A DNA stretch of 6,773 nucleotides from Chloroflexota bacterium (GTDB taxonomy: Bacteria; Chloroflexota; Limnocylindria; QHBO01), in NCBI GenBank assembly GCA_005880165.1, contig VBJP01000025.1, forward strand, positions 1-6,773, read 5' to 3'. This document shows, piece after piece, positions 1-5,640 of this stretch (position 1 is the first letter of the stretch; each line of letters starts with the position of its first letter). The translations under genes and the position numbers were made by a program. The notes below the pieces were generated by a model. It had not been told where the DNA came from. It searched no databases and saw only the letters and a program-made list of their open reading frames with translations.

Positions 1-453
1 GGTCTCGCTCTCCCGCAGGCCCGTCTGACCGGGCAGAGTCCCTGCGTTCTTGAAGAGCGTGTCGAAGACAACGAGCAGCAGCACGATCGCGGTCGCTGCG
101 AACGCGACTCCAAGAACCGCACCCAGGACCTCGTCGACCTGCTTGACGATCGGCAGCCGGGTGGTCCGATAGAAGACTCGCACCAGGAACCAGCCACCGA
201 TGGCGAGGCCCACGAACAGTACGACGAAGACCCAGAATTCGCGAACGGGCGGATCGAATGCGGTCCAGAAGGTCGACAGCGCGTCGGTGAGCGGACCCTT
301 CAGCTGAGAAGCCACGATGAACGCGACGACCAGAGCCACCCAGCTCAGGACGTAGCGGATCAGCCCCTGCTGGAATCCGGCGAAGGCGCCGCCGGCCAGG
401 ACGATGATGACCAGGAAGTCGACCCAGTTCAGCTTGCCGATGAAGTCGAGCAC
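1..453 (-). CDS. CvpA-family membrane protein, C-terminus cut off by the window edge
   Basis: The frame is open from GTG at 453 to base 1, giving 151 codons with no stop, so the C-terminus lies outside the window. The translation has four hydrophobic stretches, at about residues 13-32, 35-49, 73-94 and 109-130. They are separated by short polar loops, including a basic one at 92-104 (R92, R96, R99, K104). The start (WVDFLVI, then a Gly-rich helix ending in QQGLIR) and the later VDEVLGAVLG segment fit the CvpA/colicin V production family of small inner-membrane proteins. The biochemical role of that family is poorly defined. GTG was chosen because AGAGGGG lies 7 nt upstream (461-467). A cvpA-like gene after pheT is a recurrent arrangement in some bacterial lineages. 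The gene is not part of the pheST coding block: a 124-bp gap with a possible promoter precedes it. Another small polytopic membrane protein family cannot be excluded. Confidence 0.72.
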   Translation of the reverse strand, partial: MLDFIGKLNWVDFLVIIVLAGGAFAGFQQGLIRYVLSWVALVVAFIVASQLKGPLTDALSTFWTAFDPPVREFWVFVVLFVGLAIGGWFLVRVFYRTTRLPIVKQVDEVLGAVLGVAFAATAIVLLLVVFDTLFKNAGTLPGQTGLRESET

Positions 454-460
454 GCTCCAG

Positions 461-467
461 CCCCTCT
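461..467 (-). promoter_or_regulatory. Ribosome binding site deciding the GTG start of the cvpA-like gene
   Basis: The minus strand reads AGAGGGG here, 7 nt before GTG at 453. It is the only good Shine-Dalgarno match near the beginning of the hydrophobic frame, and no in-frame ATG occurs there. Confidence 0.55.
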
Positions 468-511
468 TCGGTTGGTTGGGCCCCGAACGAGGCGGCCGCT
501 CGGGCGCGCGA

Positions 512-541
512 AGCGTAGCAGGCGCCTTCACGCGCCGACAA
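512..541 (-). promoter_or_regulatory. Possible sigma-70-type promoter for the cvpA-like gene
   Basis: In the pheT-cvpA gap the minus strand has TTGTCG (541-536), an 18-bp spacer and TACGCT (517-512). Each hexamer matches four of six consensus bases. Transcription would start near 505 and give a leader of about 50 nt that includes an imperfect GC-rich hairpin (roughly 482-504, with a GCGGCCGC palindrome in its loop). No U-rich terminator is visible after pheT, so read-through from pheT is equally possible. This is a pattern match only. Confidence 0.28.
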
Positions 542-574
542 GAATGACTGGCGGTGCCCCCTTTCGCGCCGACA
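531..574. repeat. Short direct repeat in the pheT-cvpA gap
   Basis: The ten bases CGCGCCGACA occur at 531-540 and again at 565-574, 34 bp apart. The flanks are also similar: CCTTCA precedes the first copy and CCTTT the second. The distal copy overlaps the candidate -35 element. It could be a pair of protein-binding half-sites or chance in a GC-rich gap; the sequence alone cannot decide. Confidence 0.35.
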
Positions 575-577
575 GGA

Positions 578-3025
578 CTACCTGATCTCGGCTCCCAGGT
601 GGTGCGTCAGCGCCCCTCGGATCCGGTTCAGCGCCTTCTCGATGGCCCTCTCGTCACCCGCCGTCTCGGGCTGGAAACGCAACGAGACCGCATACGAGAC
701 CCTGCCCGCCCCGACCTGTGCGCCGCGGTATTCGTCGAACAGGCGCGCCTCGATGAGCATCGCGCCAGCATTCGCGCGGACCAGGCGCAGCAGCTCTCCC
801 ACTGGTGTCGTGTCATCGAGCACCACCGCGAGATCCCGATCGATGGGCTGGGCCGCGGGCACCGCTGCGACGCGGAAGGCATCGGGCACGAGCGCGAACA
901 GCTGCGGCAGGTTGATCGCCGCCACCACGGGCCGGTAGGGCAGGCCCCATGCCTCGGCGATGCGCGGATCCACCTCTCCCAGGCTCCCGTAGTCGTGGCC
1001 GTCTGGATCGACCAACCCTCCGGCACGGCCCGGATGCAGGTGCGGATGACGCTCTTCCTCCGGCTCTGCGCGGTAGCTGGGGGTCGGCGCGCCGAGGGCC
1101 GTATGCAACGCCTCGATCAGCCCTTTCAGACGCGCCACGTCTGCCTCGCGGGAAGGCGAGCCCACGGCGGCTGGCGTCTCGGCCCCCAGCAGCGCGATCC
1201 CCAGGTGCCAGACCTCGAATCGGCCCTTGCCGGCCGTCTCGGCGCCCAGCGGAAGCCGTCGCATATCGGGAGCGTAGTGGTAGGTCTTGCCGATCTCGAA
1301 GATCCACGGGTCGAGGCGGCGCTGGCGCACGTTCTCCGCTAGCGAGGCGAGAAGCGAGGGATACAGGACCGGCCGCAGCAGGACGTGCGCTTCCGACAAG
1401 GGGTTGGCGACGCGCACGATGCCGGGATCCTTGGGGTCGTACCCGGTGCGGCTCAGGTCTTCGGGGGCGATCAGCGCATGGGTCACCACCTCGCTCAGCC
1501 CCAGCCCAGCCATGATCCGTCGCACGCGGTGCCGCAGCTCGGAGGGATCGGCGCGGTACGGCGGCAGCGCCGCCCTCGGCAGACGGCCCGGGATGAGTGG
1601 ATAGCCGTGAGCTCGGGCGATCTCCTCCGCGACATCGGCGGCCTCTACCACGTCGAGCCGATGCGGCGGAACCGCCACCTCCCAGGTTCCGGACTCATCG
1701 GCTTCGGCGAGCTCGAACTCGAGGGGTCTCAGGAGCTCCCCGATCCGTCCGGCGTCCAACGGGATGCCGAGCAGGCGCTCGGTGCGAGCCACCTCGCCGC
1801 GGACCACGCGGCGAGCCTTTGGGGCAGGGTCGTTGTCGACGATGCCGCGCGCCACCGAAGCGGCGCTGATCTCGGCAATCAGTTGGGCGGCACGATCCGC
1901 GGCGTAGCGGGGGACGTCCCAGCTGATCCCCTTCTCGTGCCGCATGCTCGCCTCGGATCGGAGGCCCAGCTTCCGTGCCGTGTTTCGGATGGTCGGCCCG
2001 TGAAAGACGGCGGACTCGAGGATCACGCGGGTCGTGTTGGCGGTCACCTCGGTCTCGGCGCCGCCCATGATCCCTGCGAGGCCGATCGCGCGCGACCCAT
2101 CGGCGATCACCAGCATCCCCTCGTCGAGCGCGCGCCGTTCGTGATCGATCGTCTCCAGCGCCTCCCCGCTTCGCGCTCGCCGCACGACGATGCGCCCATC
2201 CGGGACGGTGTCGGCGTCGTACGCGTGCATCGGCTGACCAAGCTCGTGCATCACGTAGTTGGTCACGTCGACTACGGCGCTGACCGGGCGCATGCCGGCG
2301 GCCACCAGCCGTCGCTGCATCCAGTCCGGCGACGGGCCGTTGGAAACGTCCGAGAACCAACGTGCCGTGAAGCGCGGGCAAAGCTGCTGCTCGTCAATTG
2401 TCACGCTGACGTGCGCGCTCGTCTGTTCATCGGTCTCCAGAAGGCTGACCGATGGCTTACGGAGGACCGCTCCGGTGAGGGCAGCGACCTCCCGGGCGAG
2501 CCCCACCATCGAGAGCGCGTCGCCGCGGTTCGGCTTCACGTCTACGTCGAGGACCACGTCGCCGTAGATCGTGCGCAGATCGGTCCCGAGGGCGTATTCG
2601 CGGTTCGTGCCCAGGATCTGGATGCCGTCTGCGTCACCCCCCAGGTCGAGCTCCCGGGGCGAGCAGAGCATGCCGTTGCTGACCACCCCGCGGATCTTCG
2701 TCCGCGTGATCCGCCGATCACCGGGGAGCGTGGCGCCTGGGAGTGCGACGGGAACGAGCTGCCCGGGCGCGATGTTCTGCGCGCCGCAGACGATCTCCAA
2801 GGGCTCGCCGCCTTCCTCGGTGAGGACGTTGGTGACCCAAAGCGTGTCCGCATCCGGATGCCGCCGGACCTCGAGGAGCCGCCCGACGACCACGTCGCTC
2901 CACTCGGCGCCGCTCACCTCCACGGCGGTCACCTCCATGCCGCGAACGGTGAGCTCTTCGCGCAGCTCAGCGGGGCTCAGCTCGACGTCGACGTAATCGC
3001 GGAGCCAGGCGAGGGGGACTCGCAC
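578..3025 (-). CDS. pheT: Phenylalanyl-tRNA synthetase beta subunit
   Basis: The product is 815 aa, normal for bacterial PheT (about 790-820). It forms the alpha2beta2 PheRS that charges tRNA-Phe in the cytoplasm. Visible parts: the N-terminal start VPLAWLRDYV; an EMAP-like tRNA-binding domain at about 40-150 (HPDADTLWV, IVCGAQNI, GVVSNGMLCS); the B3/B4 editing region at about 210-385 (DVTNYVMHELGQPMHAYD, GIMGG, RSEAS); B5 at about 405-480 (PPHRLDV, EEIARAHGY); a catalytic-like core at about 490-700; and the ferredoxin-fold anticodon-binding domain at about 722-815 (PIDRDLAVV, YAVSLRFQ). The start is GTG at 3025, where the conserved N-terminus begins. An open frame runs upstream to a GTG at 3070 but would overlap pheS and add unconserved residues. 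The pheS stop is separated from this GTG by one base, so translation is probably coupled. The segment at 365-376 reads RSEASMRHEKGI, where RFERG or RFEKG is more usual. The gene ends in TAG. Confidence 0.97.
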   Translation of the reverse strand: MRVPLAWLRDYVDVELSPAELREELTVRGMEVTAVEVSGAEWSDVVVGRLLEVRRHPDADTLWVTNVLTEEGGEPLEIVCGAQNIAPGQLVPVALPGATLPGDRRITRTKIRGVVSNGMLCSPRELDLGGDADGIQILGTNREYALGTDLRTIYGDVVLDVDVKPNRGDALSMVGLAREVAALTGAVLRKPSVSLLETDEQTSAHVSVTIDEQQLCPRFTARWFSDVSNGPSPDWMQRRLVAAGMRPVSAVVDVTNYVMHELGQPMHAYDADTVPDGRIVVRRARSGEALETIDHERRALDEGMLVIADGSRAIGLAGIMGGAETEVTANTTRVILESAVFHGPTIRNTARKLGLRSEASMRHEKGISWDVPRYAADRAAQLIAEISAASVARGIVDNDPAPKARRVVRGEVARTERLLGIPLDAGRIGELLRPLEFELAEADESGTWEVAVPPHRLDVVEAADVAEEIARAHGYPLIPGRLPRAALPPYRADPSELRHRVRRIMAGLGLSEVVTHALIAPEDLSRTGYDPKDPGIVRVANPLSEAHVLLRPVLYPSLLASLAENVRQRRLDPWIFEIGKTYHYAPDMRRLPLGAETAGKGRFEVWHLGIALLGAETPAAVGSPSREADVARLKGLIEALHTALGAPTPSYRAEPEEERHPHLHPGRAGGLVDPDGHDYGSLGEVDPRIAEAWGLPYRPVVAAINLPQLFALVPDAFRVAAVPAAQPIDRDLAVVLDDTTPVGELLRLVRANAGAMLIEARLFDEYRGAQVGAGRVSYAVSLRFQPETAGDERAIEKALNRIRGALTHHLGAEIR

Positions 3026-3026
3026 C

Positions 3027-4127
3027 TCATCGCCCCTCGCTGAACTGCGAGACGAAGCGCAGATCGGCACCCATCAGCAGGCGCAGGTCCGCGATGCCAT
3101 AGCGCAGCAGCGTGATCCGATCCAACCCCATCCCCCACGCGTAGCCCTGGTACTCATCCGGGTCGAGCCCGCCGTTGCGAAGCACGGCCGGATGCACCAT
3201 CCCAGCGCCCAGGATCGTCATCCAGCCAGATCGCTTGCAGGCCGCACAGCCGCTGCCGCCGCACACCAGGCAGCCGATGTCGAAGGCGACCGATGGCTCG
3301 GTGAACGGGTAATAGCCCGGCCGGAAGCGCGTCTTCGTGCCTTCGCCGTACAGCGCTCGCGCGAACTCCTCGAGCATGCCCTTCAAGTCGGCCAGCGAGG
3401 TGTCGCGGTCGACGACGAGCCCCTCGACCTGGAAGAACTCGAAGTTGTGGCTGGCATCAACGGCTTCGTATCGGAAGCAGCGCCCAGGCATGATCACGCG
3501 GATCGGCGGCGCGAGCGTCCGCATCGCCCTGATCTGCACCGGCGAGGTGTGCGTCCTCAGAATCGTGCCGTCCTCCGCCGGCCGTGGCTCGCCCGCCTCC
3601 CAGCTGCCCGGTTCCGCCACGTACAGGGTGTCCCACAGGTCGCGCGCGGGGTGGTCCGGCGGAATGTTGAGCGCCTCGAAGTTCCACCAGTCGTCTTCGA
3701 TTTCGGGCCCCTCGAAGACCTCGAAGCCGAAGGCGTGCAGGATCTCTCGCAGCTCGCGCTCCACGGTCATCGTCGGGTGCAGGTGCCCGACCCGCACCAA
3801 CACGCCTGGCGCGGTCATGTCGATGCGCTCCCGTGCCAGCCGCCGCTCAAGGTCGCCGGATTGGAGCTCCTGAGCGCGCTCGGCGATCGCCGCCTCGACC
3901 TCGCGTCGCACCTCGTTCGCCAGCTGGCCGATTGCCGGCCTTTCGGCAGCGTCAACCGCGCCAAGCCGGCGGAGGAGAAGCGTCAGCTCCCCTGAACGTC
4001 CGAGGAGGTCCAGACGGAGCGCCTCGAGCTTCGCGGTGTCGGCCCCCTCGAGCCGCTCGTGGACGCTGGTGCGGACACGCTCCAGCGCGAGGCGCAGGTC
4101 GCCGGCCGTCATCGGTTCGATCGTCAT
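3027..4127 (-). CDS. pheS: Phenylalanyl-tRNA synthetase alpha subunit
   Basis: This is the catalytic subunit of PheRS, a class II synthetase that makes Phe-AMP and transfers Phe to tRNA-Phe. From ATG 4127 it is 366 aa, slightly longer than the usual 330-350. Residues 8-100 form the charged N-terminal coiled-coil tRNA-binding arm. The core follows: HLHP (115-118), EGPEIEDDWWNFEALNIP (139-156), RTHTSPVQIRAM (191-202), motif 2 CFRYEAVDASH to QVEG (217-236), and motif 3 GMGLDRITLLRYGI (332-345). Two features are unusual. The motif 2 sequence normally written FHQ is FFQ (231-233). A Cys4 insertion, C286-x2-C289-x4-C294-x2-C297, precedes GAGMVHP and looks like a small zinc knuckle; I recall similar insertions in PheS of some lineages but not in E. 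coli. The start is not secure: ATG 4127 has only a weak GGA upstream, and ATG 4112 (361 aa) is as good by alignment. A TTG at 4187 lies in the terminator tail and is rejected. Confidence 0.96.
   Translation of the reverse strand: MTIEPMTAGDLRLALERVRTSVHERLEGADTAKLEALRLDLLGRSGELTLLLRRLGAVDAAERPAIGQLANEVRREVEAAIAERAQELQSGDLERRLARERIDMTAPGVLVRVGHLHPTMTVERELREILHAFGFEVFEGPEIEDDWWNFEALNIPPDHPARDLWDTLYVAEPGSWEAGEPRPAEDGTILRTHTSPVQIRAMRTLAPPIRVIMPGRCFRYEAVDASHNFEFFQVEGLVVDRDTSLADLKGMLEEFARALYGEGTKTRFRPGYYPFTEPSVAFDIGCLVCGGSGCAACKRSGWMTILGAGMVHPAVLRNGGLDPDEYQGYAWGMGLDRITLLRYGIADLRLLMGADLRFVSQFSEGR
3033..3038 (-). promoter_or_regulatory. Ribosome binding site for pheT inside the end of pheS
   Basis: GAGGGG on the minus strand lies 7 nt before GTG at 3025, within the last codons of pheS. 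It supports the short PheT start over the GTG at 3070 and fits translational coupling of the two subunits. Confidence 0.6.
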
Positions 4128-4179
4128 CGGTCCATCACTGGTGTCGAGCACTCGCCTCGAGGATTCCGGATTGTCGCCC

Positions 4180-4217
4180 GAAAACAAACGACCCCGCTCC
4201 GCGAAATCGGAGCAGGG
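4180..4217 (-). terminator. Intrinsic terminator or attenuator between rplT and pheS
   Basis: On the minus strand CCCTGCTCCG (4217-4208) pairs with CGGAGCGGGG (4201-4192), ten pairs with one U-G, around a six-base loop. It is followed at once by TCGTTTGTTTTC (4191-4180). A strong GC stem plus a U-rich tail is the intrinsic terminator layout. It lies just after rplT and before pheS, the same place where E. coli has the pheST attenuator. No Phe-rich leader peptide is seen here, so the regulatory mechanism, if any, is unknown. Simple partial termination is the modest reading. Confidence 0.65.
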
Positions 4218-4223
4218 CCGGGG

Positions 4224-4244
4224 GCCGGCGTTGGTGACGCCGGC
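4224..4244 (-). promoter_or_regulatory. Perfect hairpin at the end of rplT
   Basis: The minus strand reads GCCGGCGT (4244-4237), a five-base loop CACCA, and ACGCCGGC (4231-4224): eight perfect pairs. The first G is the last base of the rplT TAG stop. It has no U tract and stands six bases upstream of the terminator-like stem. It may protect the rplT mRNA 3' end, or its 3' arm (GCCGGCCCCCGGCCC region) may compete with the next stem. Function is inferred only from position. Confidence 0.45.
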
Positions 4245-4603
4245 TAATGGCTAAACGAGGACTTCGCTGTTTCGACGATCTTGGCGAACGCAGTCTCGTC
4301 GCGGACCGCCAGGTCCGCGAGCACCTTGCGATCGACCTCCACGCCGCTCGCCTTGAGGCCGGCGATCAAGCGTCCGTACGGGACGCCGTGCGCCCGTGAC
4401 GCGGCGTTGATGCGCTCGATCCAGAGACGACGCATATCGCGCTTCCGCGCTCGCCGATCCCGATAGGCGTAGACCAGCGCGTGGAAGAGCGCCTCGCGTG
4501 CTGGCCGGACCAGCTTCGACCGCGTTCCTCGCCGACCCTCGGCCTGGCGCAAGAGGCGCTTGTGGCGTTTGTGGGCGGCGACGCCGCGCTTGACTCGAGC
4601 CAT
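4244..4603 (-). CDS. rplT: 50S ribosomal protein bL20
   Basis: The product is 119 aa, the usual bL20 length (about 117-119). L20 binds 23S rRNA early and is needed for 50S assembly. The N-terminus [16 protein letters not shown] with a long basic helix to about residue 60 ([34 protein letters not shown]) is diagnostic. The C-terminal globular half has [20 protein letters not shown] and a typical end [19 protein letters not shown] 4603 is six bases after the rpmI stop, with AGGCGG spanning that stop as a weak ribosome binding site, so it is co-transcribed and probably translationally coupled to rpmI. In other bacteria L20 represses its own operon by binding mRNA; whether it does so here is inference. 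Nothing in the protein looks aberrant. Confidence 0.97.
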   Translation of the reverse strand: MARVKRGVAAHKRHKRLLRQAEGRRGTRSKLVRPAREALFHALVYAYRDRRARKRDMRRLWIERINAASRAHGVPYGRLIAGLKASGVEVDRKVLADLAVRDETAFAKIVETAKSSFSH

Positions 4604-4609
4604 GACCGC

Positions 4610-4810
4610 CTACTTCGCGTACGGCATCAGCCGCTCGAGCTGCTCGGAGTGAGCCGGGCTGACGACGGCCTTCCCGGCGTAGCGGCGCGTGCGACTACTC
4701 GACTTGATCTCGAGGTGGTGGCCACGCCACGCCTTGGGCCGGACCCACTTTCCGGATCCGGTCTTCTTGAAGCGCTTCGCTGTGCCCTTGTGGGTCTTCA
4801 TCTTCGGCAT
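4610..4810 (-). CDS. rpmI: 50S ribosomal protein bL35
   Basis: The product is 66 aa, the normal bL35 size, and very basic. The start MPKMKTHKGTAKRFKKTGSGK is the family signature, followed by the RRYAGKAVVSPAH segment and a C-terminal LERLMPYAK, matching the usual LxRLLPY-type ending. It is a small 50S subunit protein that packs against 23S rRNA. ATG 4810 lies three bases after the infC stop, and GGAG (4823-4820), inside the last infC codons, is nine bases upstream, which fits translational coupling. The infC-rpmI-rplT order is conserved across bacteria and makes the call secure. Confidence 0.97.
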   Translation of the reverse strand: MPKMKTHKGTAKRFKKTGSGKWVRPKAWRGHHLEIKSSSRTRRYAGKAVVSPAHSEQLERLMPYAK

Positions 4811-4813
4811 GAG

Positions 4814-5497
4814 TTAGTGCTCCGCTGGTGGCTGTGGCGCCTCGGCCGCTTCCTTGGCGGGAAGCCGGCCGCGCGCTGCAAGGGCGTCGCCGATGGTCTC
4901 CCGCTCGGCGCCGCTGGCGGCCGCTGGAGCCTCCGGCTGGCCGTTGGCGACCTCTCCCTCGGCTCGTTCCGTCTTTCTCTCGGCCCGCTTATCGATGGGG
5001 GCCATCACGATGTACATGCTCCGCCCTTCGAGGAGCGGTGGGCGTTCGATCGTCCCGTGCTCGGTCAGCATTCCAGCAGCCTTGTCGAGAAGATCGCGAC
5101 CCAGGTTGGCGTGCGTCATTTCGCGCCCGCGGAACTGGACCGTGACCTTGACCCGATCCCCGTCGTCGAGGAACTCCCCGGCCCGACGCAGCTTGGTGCG
5201 CAGGTCGTTGGTGTCGATCTTTACCCGGAGCCGGATCTCCTTGAAGGTCTGGGACTTCTGCTTTTTCTTGGCCTCGCGCTCGCGCTTCTGGATCTCGTAC
5301 TTGTACTGGCCGAAGTCGAGGATGCGACAGACCGGCGGGACCGCGGTGGGCGCGACCTCCACGAGGTCGAGGCCCTTCTCCTGTGCCAGAGCCAGTGCGT
5401 CCTGCGTCGCCATGACGCCCAGCTGCTGCCCTTCATCATCGATGACCCGCACCTCGCGGATCCGGATCATCTCATTGACGCGGAGGTCCCTTGCGAT
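4814..5497 (-). CDS. infC: Translation initiation factor IF-3 with an ATC start codon
   Basis: IF3 binds the 30S subunit, blocks 50S joining and checks start codon and initiator tRNA. From ATC 5497 the product is 227 aa: an N-domain at about 8-75 (RVNEMIRIREVRVID, LDLVEVAPTAVPPVCRILDFGQYKYE), a lysine-rich linker at about 71-85, a C-domain at about 86-168 (KEIRLR, GDRVKVTVQFRGREMTH, MYIVMAPID), and then a tail of about 58 residues rich in Ala, Glu, Arg and Pro that most IF3 proteins lack. In-frame codons upstream of ATG 5470 encode ARDLRVNE, which matches the conserved IF3 N-terminus (compare B. subtilis SKDFIVNEGIR, from memory). The frame is closed by TAG at 5503-5501, and the only initiator-like codon between is ATC, 9 nt after GAAGGAG. 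Non-AUG infC starts (AUU, AUC, AUA) are known and underlie IF3 autorepression. The gene is first behind its own promoter and ends 3 nt before rpmI. Confidence 0.95.
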   Translation of the reverse strand: MARDLRVNEMIRIREVRVIDDEGQQLGVMATQDALALAQEKGLDLVEVAPTAVPPVCRILDFGQYKYEIQKREREAKKKQKSQTFKEIRLRVKIDTNDLRTKLRRAGEFLDDGDRVKVTVQFRGREMTHANLGRDLLDKAAGMLTEHGTIERPPLLEGRSMYIVMAPIDKRAERKTERAEGEVANGQPEAPAAASGAERETIGDALAARGRLPAKEAAEAPQPPAEH

Positions 5498-5506
5498 CTT
5501 CTAGCG

Positions 5507-5513
5507 CTCCTTC
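5507..5513 (-). promoter_or_regulatory. Strong ribosome binding site that fixes the ATC start of infC
   Basis: GAAGGAG on the minus strand lies nine bases before ATC at 5497. No comparable Shine-Dalgarno sequence lies before ATG 5470: the preceding bases CTCCGCGTCAATGAG are the coding sequence for conserved residues LRVNE. The strong site probably compensates for the poor start codon. Confidence 0.75.
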
Positions 5514-5521
5514 AACAAACA

Positions 5522-5573
5522 GGCCACCGGCCGATACGGACGGGTGGCCCAAACACGACGCGAAAACGTCGCG
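5522..5573 (-). promoter_or_regulatory. Structured infC leader with two hairpins
   Basis: The leader between the promoter and infC folds into two obvious hairpins. The first has arms CGCGACG (5573-5567) and CGTCGTG (5560-5554), six Watson-Crick pairs and one G-U, with a TTTTCG loop near the expected transcript 5' end. The second has arms GGCCACC (5549-5543) and GGTGGCC (5528-5522), perfect over seven pairs, with an inner CCG/CGG helix. After it comes TGTTTGTTG and then the ribosome binding site. In Bacillus and E. coli, leaders of this operon bind L20 for feedback control. Whether these hairpins do so is unproven, and they do not obviously match the known L20 site. Confidence 0.45.
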
Positions 5574-5575
5574 CG

Positions 5576-5604
5576 ACTATACCCGAACAGGCGTTCGCGG
5601 TCAA
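5576..5604 (-). promoter_or_regulatory. Sigma-70-type promoter of the infC-rpmI-rplT operon
   Basis: The minus strand has TTGACC (5604-5599), exactly 17 bp, then TATAGT (5581-5576). Each hexamer differs from consensus at one or two positions, striking in such GC-rich DNA. Transcription should start near 5569-5570, giving a leader of about 72 nt to the ATC of infC. It lies 37 bp beyond the stop of the upstream VOC gene, so infC does not depend on read-through from thrS. Confidence 0.8.
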
Positions 5605-5640
5605 CGAAACGCGCTCATCCGGCGGTGGCGGCGACATCGG

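Noticed and set aside
554..1342. Plus-strand open frame of 262 codons opposite the end of pheT
   Set aside because: Antisense shadow of the FDX-ACB and core part of PheT; no family resemblance.
1385..3043. Long plus-strand open frame of 552 codons opposite pheT
   Set aside because: It lies antisense to the clearly conserved pheT in GC-rich DNA, where long open frames on the opposite strand are expected. Its translation shows no recognisable domain and it has no separate regulatory signals.
3068..3070. GTG at 3070 as the pheT start
   Set aside because: It would overlap pheS by 44 bases and add 15 residues before the conserved PheT N-terminus; GTG 3025 has a better-placed GAGGGG.
4185..4187. 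TTG at 4187 as the pheS start
   Set aside because: It lies in the U-rich tail of the terminator-like hairpin, has no ribosome binding site, and adds residues beyond the normal PheS N-terminus.
4128..4243. T-box riboswitch or PheM-like leader peptide before pheS
   Set aside because: The gap is too short for a standard T-box, no T-box core sequence is visible, and I found no small open frame with a run of Phe codons and a ribosome binding site.
5468..5470. ATG at 5470 as the infC start
   Set aside because: It would remove the conserved RVNE residues and has no ribosome binding site, while ATC 5497 has a strong one at good spacing.
5605..5640. Terminator for the VOC genes before the infC promoter
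   Set aside because: The 36 bases between the VOC stop and the -35 element show no stem followed by a T run on the minus strand.
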